Positions 14,588 through 27,400 of a stretch of DNA of 64,000 bases are shown piece by piece. Source of the stretch: Trichoplax sp. H2 (lineage: Eukaryota; Placozoa; Uniplacotomia; Trichoplacea); contig NOWV01000140.1 of assembly GCA_003344405.1 (NCBI GenBank), positions 124,001 to 188,000 of the forward strand, written 5' to 3'. The notes under the pieces are model-generated. The model saw nothing but the letters and a program-made list of their open reading frames with translations, made no database searches and had not been told where the DNA came from. Position 1 is the first letter of the stretch, and the number at the start of each line of letters is the position of its first letter. The position numbers and the translations under genes were made by a program.

Positions 14588-14709
14588 CTACTCCGTGACT
14601 GATAGGAATCGTTTTACTAGGATAGTACATACGATAACCTACTATACTTGTACCATCCAGGTGTTATTCAAATCAATTCAAGTACACGAAGTTAATTTGA
14701 GTGAATAGA

Positions 14710-15627
14710 CTTTGGTTGATCTTTATTTACCCTACTGCTGCCCTATAAATCGATTTGAAATACTTCTTGAAGAAACGATATCATTCTGTTGATTACATGA
14801 TGGATGATAATTATTCAGTTTAGTGAGTTTCTGATGATAGTAGACTATGCGATAGAATATCGTTAATGCCAGGCAATCTTTAATGAAGAAGTTTACAATA
14901 AGAGTAATGATAGCTTAAAATTGATTCCTTATCCGATTCTACAGTCATAGACATTGGCCTGAGTCAGTTCTATCATGGAACAAATAATTACAGTGATATA
15001 TCCGGTCTGTATTTTTTTCTTTTAGCCATGACATCAGTTTTCGACAGTACTCTACACTGTACAGTAATAGTTCTAAATCACTTGACGGACGAGTTTAGGC
15101 GAGTTAGCGGTTTCCTATCGTATCGTGCTGTACTCAATTGTCGTTCTTACTCTTTAACTTTTAAACAGAAAGTTAAAGCTAATAGTCATGATTTCTTGGT
15201 TGTAGTTTATTATGCATGTTGATTTCCCTATATTAACCTATCATTAAAGCTAATAGTAATGATGTCGCAACCAAGATTGCAACACCCAAATTGACGGGAT
15301 TCTTTCCTCTACAGTTGTCTTAACGATCTCAGCAACTGACTGTAAACACTCTTTAATCTACCAAAGCCACATTGGAGTCTTAGACGATAGAATACTCACG
15401 CTAAGAATCCAAACTTTATTGTAAAAGCGATAGATTAAAATGATCGATTGAAGTCACAACAGACTATCTACTGCTCATCACTAAGAACCATCTGTTATCC
15501 ACTAACTGATCCACTCGCACCATTTAGAACTTGGAGGCTTTTATATAATCTCACCACCTTCGTTGGTGTAAAAGAAGAATAAATTGATAGCCAAGTCTAC
15601 ATGCTGAATCTAGCAAGTCTAGTCTCC
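14710..15627. other. Unassigned stretch, no supported gene
   Basis: There is a 64-codon open frame at 15028..15222 on the plus strand preceded by a TTTTCTTTTAG tract, which could be an acceptor. It has no recognisable content and no partner exon. Nothing else was seen. Confidence 0.3.
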
Positions 15628-15634
15628 CAGCCTC

Positions 15635-15705
15635 TCTATTTTTCTCTCTCTCTCTAATTCCGGGATTCTAAAGTAAAAGAGAGAGAGAGAGAGACAGAGA
15701 GAGAT
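15635..15705. repeat. CT/GA dinucleotide inverted repeat
   Basis: A (CT)n run at about 15642-15656 is followed after about 22 bases by a (GA)n run to about 15705. The two arms are complementary and could pair as a hairpin. The element sits about 550 bases upstream of the MRPL22 start, where GC content begins to rise. Confidence 0.6.
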
Positions 15706-15929
15706 AGATGGTAGAAAAAGGGTTAGGGCTCGACTTTAACCTTAGTCGTCCATGACAACGAGAAGGACTGCGGAGGGACAGAAACGGACTTTTCATTGAC
15801 GAAATCAATATTGCCGACCATCGTAGATTGTTGGTCAATGTCCCACTCTCTTCAGTCATCTCTGATACAGTATACTAATGGCCCAAATCGGACTGCTAAG
15901 CTACAGACGTACAGACGTTTAGACCATCC

Positions 15930-16060
15930 TACAGTATATATATGACATACAGTACAGTACGGTACACTGTTGGGTACAGTACAGTACACTATTACTATTT
16001 AGAGTTCATACTAACAACAGTATTACCTACTACAGTACTGTACTGTAACTGCTAGAGCTA
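15930..16060. promoter_or_regulatory. Cluster of TACTGTA/TACAGTA palindromes upstream of MRPL22
   Basis: Overlapping copies of ACAGTACAGTAC, GGTACACTGTTGG and ACAGTACTGTACTGTA lie within 130 bases. Similar palindromes occur in the array upstream of BLTP1. A regulatory role is inference from position only. A collapsed short repeat is the alternative. Confidence 0.35.
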
Positions 16061-16173
16061 GTAGACTGTCTCATGCCAATGATCGTGGCGGTAATATTCC
16101 ATACCAATACTGTGGATCAAGTGGTATAGCCAAGGCGATTGAGCTCAGCACTTGGATAGCAGCGTGGAGTGGA

Positions 16174-16182
16174 CGCCATCTT
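16174..16182 (-). promoter_or_regulatory. YY1-type AAGATGGCG motif, reverse orientation
   Basis: CGCCATCTT on the plus strand is the reverse complement of AAGATGGCG, the core of the YY1 site common near start sites of ribosomal and mitochondrial genes in animals. It ends 19 bases before the proposed MRPL22 ATG. The motif is seen; binding is inferred. Confidence 0.35.
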
Positions 16183-16200
16183 GAAGATGCTGGCGTTGAA

Positions 16201-18316
16201 ATGGAGAGTTTGCAACCCTTTAGGTTGGCTGGTGAAATAGTTCAATGGCGATGCAGATGCTTATTGTTGTTGTTATAGGATAGCTGTATTTTATCAGGTG
16301 TAGAAATTGTCTTACTGTGTGTTTTGCTCACTACTAGGTCTGGTTCGGTTAGGTTGGCACCACCTTGCCAACAACCAAAATGGCTTGCCAACCACTGCCA
16401 TCCCGGCGACTTGCAGCTCAATAGAGAGAATCAACAATCGCCATCTCCATACTACATCATCTTGTTGTGGTAAACATTATTTAAAAAAGCCTATCGAAAG
16501 TTATCATGAATCACTGGTCAAATATAAAGTTCAATTTGTACCAACCATTGACAATCGGTTATTGCAAGCCAAATTAGCTGGAGCATTACAACATGATTAC
16601 CTGATCAAACATAAGGCACAACCCAAAGTTGTAAGTAGGATAACTGACATCTTGTTATGGCTTCTTTTCTACCTTGATAGCCATCAACCGTCAATAAGTC
16701 CATTCTCTATATGATGTAGTGGTCGTATTGCAAGTTGTAAACAACTAATATACAAATGGTCAAGAAGGATTCGTTTTAGCAAAGTCAATTTCCAACATTG
16801 ACCGTCAATGCCATTGCAGCACAATACCTTCGTCATATTCTAGTTGCTTATCAACAACGATCAACTCATTTTTCTATTAAAACACTTTACATGATCCAAT
16901 TGACTGTTTTAAACCATGACGTATGGACGTCAGACGATTACGAATTGGAGGAAATAAACGATAATGTACCTCGATCTAATTTAGATTCAAATATTCCAGT
17001 ACAGCACATTGCATGTCTATCAAAAATGGAATTAGACCTTAAACCTACGGGAAAGTCAGTAGAGTAGGTACAGTAGTTTAGTTCGAGATGAAACAAGGAA
17101 GTTTCAGGAAATGAGGTTGTAGTACCTTCATTTTAGCGTTACGATGCTTCATCGGACGCATTCTAGTTAGTAATCATGCTGTCGCTAGCTTTAAAAATGC
17201 AATGGTTGCCCATAACAGCAGTACTACTACACCCATAAAGTCATCATGGGCTCTCTATTTTCTTGCTCGCACATCTGGATTGTAGTACTATATACTGTAA
17301 TCGTAAATATCCAATTAAAATTGACCACCTGTATCAATAATCAAAACCTATTCTATTCACTATAACCAATGAAATATATTCTTTTACAGGTGATACATGC
17401 CAGTAAACACAATATTAGAGGTAGTCCTAGGAAATTGAACTTATTAGCTAGATTGGTAAGTTGTCCAGCTATTTTTAGCCTTTAGACTACACAATGATAG
17501 TGCTGTATTTGCAGCCAATTTAACGAAAAAATCAACGATTTCGGTAATCGATTCTATTGCATACATACTTAATTATTACAGATACGGCGAATGCGCGTTG
17601 ACGATGCAATTGCTCAAATGCAATTTTCACCTAAAAGATTAGCCAAACCAATTTTACGGGTAAGCCATCATATAGAACTACTTGCTGATGCATATGTTAA
17701 GGACATGCGTGATAATTACGCTCGTACAATTACTTCATATGCCAAATCAAAAATAAAATAGCTTGCCCTCCCTAGCATTTTAAACTTTCATCACCACTAA
17801 TTTCGATAGGTTATATTGCAAGCTAAAGAAGAAGCTGCTAAAGAACACAACCTCACTGATCCCAATCAACTATTTGTAGGTAAGGAGCAGCAAGTTGATC
17901 GATTTTATTCCATTTTAATACCGCATTTATAACATAGATGGTCGTTTCTAAATATTAAGCGACAGATTAAACTAATTTCTTTTATCATATTCTTCAGTTA
18001 AGAATAGCGTTGTACTTGTAGAGTAGAAACTGCCATTGTCTGTCCCTAGTAAATACATTCGATAAAATCGATAACCACTCTCTTCATGATTTTTATAGAA
18101 GAATCAACCGTTGGCCGAGGCCTAATTTTAAAAGGCGTCCGATATCATGGGAAAGGTAGAGCGGGCGTCCAGCGGACATACTATTGTCATTACTTTTTGA
18201 AATTAAAAGAAGGCCAACCCCCTAAAGATCCTACAATACCAATAGAACATCGCAGAGGTCATACAAAATGGATGGTAACGAATATGCCTCCTCCGAAAAT
18301 TGTCAGCGGACTTTGA
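16201..18316 (+). CDS. MRPL22: Mitochondrial large-subunit ribosomal protein uL22m
   Basis: The six exons are 16201..16231, 16338..16630, 17390..17455, 17582..17659, 17810..17879 and 18099..18316. All have GT-AG introns and matching phases, giving 251 residues (the human protein is 206). The uL22 fold lies in exons 3-6, about residues 109-230. Visible matches to animal MRPL22 are the HASKHNIRGSPRKLNLLARL helix, then EESTVGRG, KGVRYHGKGRAGV and YYCHYFLKLKEG. The first 40 or so residues are Arg-rich and lack acids after position 2, and RHLHTTSS resembles a matrix-targeting presequence. The protein lines the exit tunnel of the mitochondrial ribosome. The 31-base first exon is the least certain part. 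It was chosen because its phase 1 end joins the exon 2 acceptor, while the ATG at 16372 in exon 2 is out of frame. Confidence 0.88.
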
Positions 18317-19351
18317 CTTGTTACTAGTCCATAACCAAAGATACCCAAACGTCATCCTTGTTATCGCCGCTGCTAAACAATCATAACTAATCACTAATTT
18401 CAGAAACATTTTTATTTTATAAAATGCTATATTTAAATCGTGACAAATAAACCTGAAATTTTCAAAATTTTTCATACTAGACTAGGAATACATTATGCAA
18501 AAATTTGCTCTTTTAGAATATCCAAAGTTATCGGCACCTTCGTAACATGTAAAATTTTAAAATGGATCTAATATAAATATATATACAAACCGTGTTATTT
18601 ACAGACTTGTAGCAAGTGTAAAGGTATAAAAACTTATGCCTGGCCAACATATCCACAGTAGTATATTACAAATAATAAAGGTCCATGTACATTACAATAT
18701 CTGTTACATTTCATTTATAAATACTGTGTCATTAAACGTATTAATTAAATAGGCGTATGTAAATGAGATACCAGTAATACAGGTGCATAAAAACTAAATT
18801 TAACATTTTCAAAATAAGAAAATGATTTACCATTAGTACCAGTATAGAGAACTAAAACATAAAAGGAATAAATTCGTAAGTCGGAAAATCAAACTATTAG
18901 CTATAACAACCTTTGGTTGCAGGATAATTTGCGTCACAAAAAAGACTATTTGACAATTTTTCGTTTATGAGTACAACTTTAAACATAAATTTCTCAATAT
19001 TACATTTACTATTTTAGTGCAGATCTGAATCCCCGATAAATCCCTATTTACTAATGATAATAGAGCACAAACGCTTCCTTACATCTACTAACATAATCCT
19101 TAATATCATAGAAATATGCTCTCTTAAATGTAACTGAAATCTAATTACACTAGTTACATTGGCATGATCAAAATAAGCCATTCATTACGTAAGGTAGATT
19201 ACAAATCTATTAAGCAAGAAATTTCAATTCCATTTTTATCTCAACTTATCTACGGATGTAATCCACCGATTCTAAATGAAACAGTTCTGCTATTGCTAAA
19301 AATTATTTTCGAACTCAATCTCCGGATAAAACAAATCCTAAGTTAGTAAGC
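18317..19351. other. Tail-to-tail intergenic region between MRPL22 and BLTP1
   Basis: About 1 kb separates the two stop codons. Several AATAAA-like signals occur on the plus strand (for example near 18449 and 18866) and could serve MRPL22. The plus-strand open frame at 19164..19346 has no recognised content. No RNA gene was seen. Confidence 0.6.
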
Positions 19352-22300
19352 TCATTTGCTTTGGCTATTCTTGTTATTATTATCTTTAATAATTTCATAG
19401 AGAACGAGTGCAACAAATACATCCATTGGATCCAGTAAACCACGTTGCAAGTATTTCGGTATTGTGCTATGGGCATTTTCAAATCCTAACTTATTTAAAA
19501 CCCAATCGATGCCGACAGGGTCAGTTCTTTCTCCTGCCCATGACAGAAATTGAATCTTCGGGTCTAGATACCAGTGACTGCAAGTAAATCGACGCATTTG
19601 CAGCATTTTTAATGTGTTCTCTGCTCGCTCAAATTTTCTCTCAAAATTTCGATGGGAAACAAATCGCGGCTTATCAGCTTCTAATTGCATATACATATTA
19701 CAGCAATCAGTGAAACATGAAATACAGCGCTACAATAAAAATGCAATAAATTGTACTGCATAAATTAGCGTTGAATTTGTATACCTTGATCATCTTCTCC
19801 CTTGATATAATTATTAATCATTTGATGCAGAAAGATAAAATGATTAACGTCTTGTGAAAGCCAAATACTATTCTCAAACGTGATATTACATGAGGTATCA
19901 ATCGTCATTTCTCGGTCATTTTCTAAACAAAAAAATTAATACGATGAAGTTACATATCCATTATAATTAATCATCAAATACTCTTTGTACTAGTATCAAA
20001 TAAAATCGCTAATATAATAAAATCATCTTGCATACCCCCATCCAGATCTCGCAATGTCAGTGCTGGAATGGTATGATTTGTTTCTAATGTAAGTTTAGTT
20101 TCCGGAAACGAAAAGACAGTTTCTACATCCAATTCATAGCGTTCATCTGGCATTAGATATATCCCTCGTAATCTTGATGGTCGCATTTTACTACTCATAG
20201 TCCCAAATTTTCGCTCTCCAAATCCGCCCATTTGAGGACTGTAGTGCCTTCTCGTAGCACTATCAGCAATTGGTGTTACACAGGCGTATACTAACCAATC
20301 TTGTACATTCCCGTGATTCGGTGGACGTTGCTTAAATCGAGTGATGCGACAAACTTTGGCCGTCTGTGATACGCCAGCCAAAGAAGGCAGAAAAGGTAGG
20401 CGATGCATTTTACTATCATCACGTGTAACCTTACTGTTGCCTATATTTACATCTAAACTATGCTTTACACGAGCAATTACTTCTTTATCACGTGAAAAGG
20501 AAATTGAAGTTACAAAACTTGCTGCAGGTCGTTGCAAATAGAAAAGACTCCACACTTTCTCCGTAAAATTAAGGCCATCAAAGCATGCTAAAGATATTAA
20601 ACTTCCATATAAGGAAAAATTTCCTTCAAGATTAACTTTAGCAAGATCCAAGGGAGGAAGGCCAGATTTAAATATAATCTTATTTAACAATCTCAACGGT
20701 CGAATCCAGTGATGAACAGAGTTTTCCAATGATTGTTCACGATTGCTTGAATATATCGAACTACCGCGCATACGTGATTGACGTCGTCCTCCTAATGCTC
20801 GCTTGCTACTCCGTTGCTGTTTTCTAAAGCATTCTTCAAGTTTAAAGATAATCTTAATGAGATTTGTTGGGCTCGATTGCGAGATCGCTGCATATAATTC
20901 ACACCATTGCACATTGCCATGAAGGGTAATTGATGGGGATTCACTGAATTTAATACCCATAGAGCCGATTGAACTAAGTTCTGGATCTTGCGTGGTAACG
21001 ATGTTCCATTTATCATATAGGCTAGCCTTAAGATTAGTTAAGTGCGCCATAATGGTAGGAGTACTCATATAATCTAATCTCGCATCTAATAATAGCAAAC
21101 TTAGGGAAATCGCATTTTGCGGCTGCCAATCATAATTGTCACGAAATTGCCCTATTCGTTAAAAAGTTGAATATCGATCATTATACTGTGAATACAATGA
21201 ATCTAATTTGAAAATTTGAAATTATCGCTACGTAATTGAGAATAGTGAATTTTTTGTTTAAACCCTTACCAGATACCGAGAATTCCTGTAATTCTATCAA
21301 ACCGCCAACGGTACCACTTCGAGAATCTATAGAGCTCCTACCGATTGCAATCTGTGCGTCCAGATTATTGTAACCAGAGTGTCCAACATACAGACACGTA
21401 CGACATTTAACTTCATTTGTACTCCAACTAAACACAAATTGGAAAATTTCAGTATAATACTTAATATAATATCTTGCCGGTTAACTTACTTTGTAGGTCC
21501 CATAATGCTGCCCATATTTGCGGTTACGACCAACTGCTGTAAATTACAAGCTAATACAAACATTGAGTCATAATCGGTTATACTTTCTGATTTCTGCCTT
21601 TCAATAGCTGGAACTGTTAACTTAAATTCATTACTATGTTGCCTTTCGAACATTGCTTCCTTGCCATCTTGAAAGAAGCAAAGCACAACAATAATCAAAC
21701 TGCGTTGAATCACCCATTAAATTATCGACAAAATACTAACCAGCCCAATTACTCTGAGGAGTTTCACTGGATCGTGTCTGCGTGTTGCTGCTGTCACCGA
21801 CATTACCCAAAAACAGTCGTCTGGCAATAGAATTTCGATACCAAGCTTTGGGAACATCAAGAATTTCAGATAATCCTCTCATATCGTAGTTGAATTCAGC
21901 GCTTTTAATATCGAATAATCCTTGAATACAAAAGAGAAATTATGATGCATATAATAGTTAGTACTTTATTACATACAAAAAAACTGCAATAATAATTAAT
22001 TACCTGCGGTGTGATATTTAACACGAAATTTGTTAGCAGATGGATCCGAAGCTCGACCAAGGTCAGTAATATCAAATTTACTACTGGACCGTTCGTTTTG
22101 AGATATTATAATCCGCTTTCTGGTAATGCTAACTTTTGCCGATTCTACATGCAAACTTAGAGAATCTCTGCCATCAGCATTGCTACGCGACGATGCAAAA
22201 CTATTATTCCTAGCACGTCCTCCTGGTTGATGCTGACGACCATATGGATGAAATATAGAAAATGAAAAGCGTTCAAGATATCCCGTAAAAGATACTGTTG

Positions 22301-24408
22301 AGCAAGTTCCATGAGGAATATTTTCGGACAGCGATGCTACAATAATAGACATTTAATCGTAATTCATAAAATTTATTTGTAACACTTGGCACCCTAATAT
22401 AGGCGATTATTACTAAAAATACTCTTAATTTCTAACCTGATGAATTTCCAGATGATACAGCGCAGCTTTCCAAGCCAATATAAGGAGCCATGCTGACTTT
22501 CTTCTCTGAATGACTGGTAAACATCAAATCTAACGATGGCAGTTGTAATAAGCACTCTACTCTCGACACAGGCATGCAACTTAAACGAATATCGAGGGGT
22601 TCGACGCGAACATATACAAATGCATTAACCGGAAAAGAGGTTATATTAGATAAACTCGTTCTGTTTGCTGTCAGGACAGAATTTTCATCTTCTTCACTCG
22701 AAATACTTTCACGTGAGTGTATATCTTGATTGTAAAATATATCAACTGAACTACGCCGAGATAATATTTCTTCAGCTGGAGTTAAATCTCCAAGTGCTCC
22801 TTCAAGAAAGTCAACCAAACTAGGTGTTAAGATGATTTCATCAGCTAAAGAATGAAGGTAGAGCCATAAATGTAAAGTAGCAACAGTTTTCAACTTTGCA
22901 GCTGAAGTTCCAAAAGACTCAGAGCCAGTATCCGCGGATAAACTACTTGGCTAAAAATATGAATTCAGTTTATTTCATATTATTTCGAGAGAATTGGTAC
23001 ATTATTTAGGTAGTAATCATGGGGAAAAATAAGTTAAATCAATTACCAGCCGATAACGATTGTATAACTATTGTCATTTCGTAGCATTCTCGTATTACCT
23101 GATACTGCTTATTAGAATCATCTTCATCCTTTTGATTAAGCGTAGTATAGCGTAATTTTATATCGATGTCTGGCATCATTAATATTGTGCTTTCAAGTTG
23201 AGCGGACGAAACAGATCCAATAGCCTTCCTAGACCTCCATTTACTCGACTTTAGATGATCTCTTGTATGCGATCTTTTACGTATCATTCTAGTAATGACA
23301 TTAAAGTTGTAAAGTTAAGCGTATTTTTTCATTAAATGAAATTCGTAAATTATTGATCTAATTTTTCCGTACTCATCTGCTTGTTTCATAGACTGACTAT
23401 ATAGGGTACATTTTCCTGTATCGGTCTGAAGTACAACATCGAGTTCAAAGTCAAATTTCATATCAGTGGATGATTTGGATTGAGTAAAAGATCCGGCTAC
23501 GGATGGAGCTTGGTCGCCTTCGTCATAGCTTAAGTAACATGCCTAAATAATTAAATGAAGGCTGTATGTTAATAACTTCTTACTAAATTAAGTATGAACA
23601 CTTGCTGGATATTAGTATTGCTACCGGATCTTCCTTTATTGACACTTTTTTCTTCTTATTTTGAGAATCTGTAGTATCCGGCTGTATTTCAATAACAGTA
23701 TCGTTGCCAGATGCTCCAGTTACTACATGACCCGTAAAGTCTTCGTTGCGATTCGTTTCCAACATTTGAGATAACGGTTTACCACTTTCACGTTCAATGT
23801 CACCATCATAGCCAGACGCTAGCAAACTCATATGTTTAGTTCGCCGGTAGTTAAATATTTTTTTGCCAACTAAATTATTGCATTGTATATACAAGATTAG
23901 GTCACGAAACTCTGAAACAGAAGTTCAAAGATACTGTGGAATTATCATATCTGTATTACCTGAAAGCCTTCTTCGGTGCTTCTGTATCTTGGCCGTATCA
24001 CCTCCTGTTTGAAGTTCGAGAGTTGACATTCGATTTCTTCTTTTTTTTTCAAAATCTTTCCTTAAATGTGAATGCCGAAAATCTTCGTCAATTATAGATT
24101 GATTAGCTTCAGTATCCCTAAATAGGAGATAATATTATAGTAAGATTAATTCATTATGCTTTGCTCAGCTGCGAACATAAATAAGCAATTTACTATATAG
24201 TATGTCTCGGTCAACAGTAATTATTATTTAAATCGTCAATACAAATAGTAACCTCAATTTATTGATCTTCGAAATTTCTGATCGTTTTCTGTGATCGCCA
24301 TAACTTTGCTTAATTTTGATTCTATCCGGAAACTTTTCTGCGTCAGCGATTCTGTAGTCAAAATTCTCTTCACTGCTAGTGGAATTATTAATATTTCTTT
24401 GTCGTCTA
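19352..24408 (-). CDS. BLTP1: BLTP1 exons 46-58: C-terminal (FSA_C-type) region
   Basis: Exons: 24408..24253, 24117..23960, 23911..23625, 23542..23373, 23288..23099, 22950..22437, 22336..22004, 21920..21741, 21667..21490, 21427..21270, 21151..19982 (1,170 bases), 19922..19785 and 19680..19352 with TGA at 19354..19352. Family matches are MKFDFELDVVLQTDTGKC, MMPDIDIKLRYTT, FPVNAFVYVRVEP with SCMPVSRVECLLQLPSLD, FSIFHPYG, GRDSLSLHVESAKVSI, FNYDMRGLSEIL, SGTVGGLIEL, ARLDYMSTPTIMAHLTN, SLACFDGLNFTEKVWSLF and HWYLDPKIQFLSWAG. The chain ends in a short Asn/Lys-rich tail, where the human protein has a Lys/Glu-rich one. Exon 46 has a tandem TAGTAG acceptor. Confidence 0.92.
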
Positions 24409-27400
24409 CTATAAGGTACCAAATGCAAAAGTACATTAGTAACAAGATTTCTAACTTATAACAGCTTAGGGGATGCCTTCTATAAGGTGAAATAGTTGAA
24501 ATTATCGTCATATAAAATATATTATGCGTACCGCTCATGTGATATACCCATAATATATTGATCCATAACATCATAGTCTTCGTATCGGTCATCAAACGTT
24601 TCGAATGAGTCTACAAATTCATCGCTCTCATCAGTGATTGAACCAATGTCTGAAGTTTCATCTGCTTCGTTCATTAATGTTAAAGCATCTCCAAGAAGTG
24701 ATAAGTAGCGGCCAATATCTTGGTCAAAGCTCATGTTGATACCAAAGATCCTCCAACAAAATACAACAGACCATTTACCAGCACTTTGATGAGATTCCCC
24801 TTAATAATAATTTTTGCAATCAGATACGACTCTTTCGGTTCCAATGTAAAAAGAACGTAATTTTACCTGATTTATATCGTTCCGACTTTGAACAGCACTC
24901 ATAAGTTCCATCAGGAACAATACCTAGAAGAATGTAATGAAAATCGGAAAATCAGCTTGGTAATACTGCAAGATATATTTACTTACTATTAACGTACATG
25001 AATTCATAATACAATCTTGATTCAGATTAGGAGCCCAAAATTTGGAATCTGTTCCCATACTATCAGTAAAGCGAATGCATAATGCTTTAAAATGTCCTCG
25101 AACAGCCAAAGATGTACTATTACATGCTGTAATCAGCATGCTATCAACAGTACATAATAACGCTGGATTGGATTCTACGTAATAGAATAAGTAATCAAGC
25201 TAGATAAGTATTTGCCACTATTTTGTAAAAAGTAAACCATCTATTTTTGCTGGTATTACCGTAATCGCGACTTCGCAAAAATGGGTCAGCAGGCTATTAT
25301 GATAGCATAAATAATAATAAAATTATTTAAAAATAATATAACAATCAACTAGCGTTTTTTCTTGAGTAATTCCTTACCACCGCTGATTTTGTTAATGGCA
25401 AGCATATACCAAAGTTTAATACATTTAGTTGAAGGAAAACAGATGAGGATCTCTCATTATCACCAAGATTTTTAGCTTTCGGTTGTACTTTCGGACTAAT
25501 CGTTCGAAACTGTTAAAGATTTAAAGATTAATTTATTTTCTACATAAAATGGAACATTCAAATTAGCTGTAGTTATACTATAATCACCTCGGAAGCCAAC
25601 GTGCGTCGTTGTTCCAGCCAATTTTCGTATACATTTTTATAGTTTATGTATAGCATTACGGCTATAAAGAATTTAAGTATTAATACGTATGCTTAATATA
25701 ACCACTTCAATAAGCTTTGAAATAAACCGAAATTTTTAAAGTATTTGCTGAGAAGCAGCATTAAATTGGTATCGAAATAACTATTCTACCTTTGTTAAAG
25801 GCAGCCGATTGTACATAGACCGACGGTCTGATGGCATTTACTAAAAACGTTTCCTTGTTTGCTGACTGTTGTAAAATGCTTTCCTGAAAAAATTAAGTAA
25901 AGCTGATTAAATGAAACGCAATATACGAAGACGTAAATTTTGAAGAATTGAAGCATTACATGGATTGCGTTTCGAATTTCAACTGAAGTATCGAAATACG
26001 CAAGTTCGAGCAAATCTTCCGTAGCTTTTAGATCAGTATTTATTGACATGTTATCCACCTATTAAATATAATGGTATCAACTCCGCGGCATTTTAAGACT
26101 TTAGGAATATAGTAGCATCTTTATTGCACTGTGTCTATTCATACCTTTGACAGCTGGCCTAAAGATAAGCGAATCTTCAATTGTAAAAAGCCATGCAATT
26201 TTCGCCATATTTGCTCTAAATTTAGGGAACATTAAAATTAACCAATTGCGAAGCAATCTAATCTCTTTATTTGGCCAAAGATACCATTCAATGCCGATAG
26301 TATTACATATATATATATATAAGGACAATCACACATTCATACCAATTGTACCATATGTTAATGCGAATGATACTTACTTTTTTTTCTATTTTCTATAAAC
26401 AAGAAGTTTGCTATTTCTCCTTCTATTTTTCCAGTATTCAGTCTGACGGCAAAAGCAGTTGAAGTTCTTGCGGTCAAGTTGATCTCCTTTGAAATTTGAG
26501 AGGAATAATTTATAACGGTTAAAGCTATGCAATGCATACAGTATATATATAATAAGGTTAATAATAGCAAGAATAATAATAAAAATAATAATAATAATAT
26601 AATAATAATTAATGGGGCTAATTTAACTATAACAAGCATCAAATAATTCATAGTAAGATTTAAATGCTGTAATCTGAAGGGAATCGTTTGCCAAAAATTT
26701 TTTAAAATACGGATATGATCGTAGTTATTAGAGTACCTCCATTTTAAGTTTCACTGAATATAGCAGTAGCTGATTGTCATCCCGTTTATCAGCTTTCGGG
26801 GTAGCTTTTGATGATCCAGTTGATATTAATTGATTATCAGAGTAAACCATACCCAACACTTTATTTATTTCCTAGAGAAGGTATCAATAGGTTGTTAAAT
26901 TCGCACATTTTTACATAGTAATTTGATAACTAATATCGTTTCATTTATACTACGGTTGTTTATGCGATTATAGCTATGAGTGTATAAGATGTAGCAATAC
27001 ATACAATTACCTCTAAAAATGATTTTTGGACAACTAGAAGATACGTCAAGATGTCAAGCATTAATATCTGCTTTACAGTACCAACTCTAACAACAATATC
27101 AAGTACTTCATTTTTCTTAGCCGGTAAATTAGAATTAATAACTTTCAATCCATATATGTTAATGGTTGGTAATTGAAAAGTAGTTGCAGTTGGCAAAACC
27201 AAATGCGATAAATGAATCGATTGCTCCTAGTATAAAGTTAATATATTTAATTCATTGATAGACTAAAAAGAAGTGGATCAAAAAAAATAGAGGAAAAATT
27301 TGCTAAACTAACTTTCGCCAAAAAGTTAAGACTATGATCCGCAAGTATCATTTTAAACCATTGCTCTTGGCCCCACATTCCTAAACATCTGATATTTTTC

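Larger units (their letters stand above)
2100..14700 (-). repeat. Degenerate tandem array of a minus-strand coding family
   Basis: At least five diverged units can be followed by shared blocks. One block, read on the minus strand, gives related peptides at about 2820-2890, 4140-4195, 9350-9420, 12765-12840 and 13860-13930. Examples are KHLTVGSEFLCIELIMMKNL, NPLLADIESLCMEFIMIRIW and KYLPVGIESPLHIQSIMMRN. A second block (GGAGAAAAGATAAT type) recurs at about 2435, 3770, 8972 and 12414 with the same spacings (about 1.3, 5.2 and 3.4 kb). A third runs 4735-5000, 9684-9965 and 14105-14610. Frame is partly kept, but stops and indels are scattered, so most units look like pseudogenes. No terminal repeats or transposase were seen, so tandem gene duplication is likelier than transposition. 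Confidence 0.5.

Noticed and set aside
16372-16420. ATG in good context in MRPL22 exon 2 as the start codon
   Set aside because: It reads out of frame with the presequence and uL22 domain and stops after 15 codons. The upstream 31-base exon restores the frame.
26300-26325. (AT)n run near BLTP1 exon 37 as a structured element
   Set aside because: Ordinary intronic low-complexity sequence. A similar run occurs in the intron at 35716-35732.
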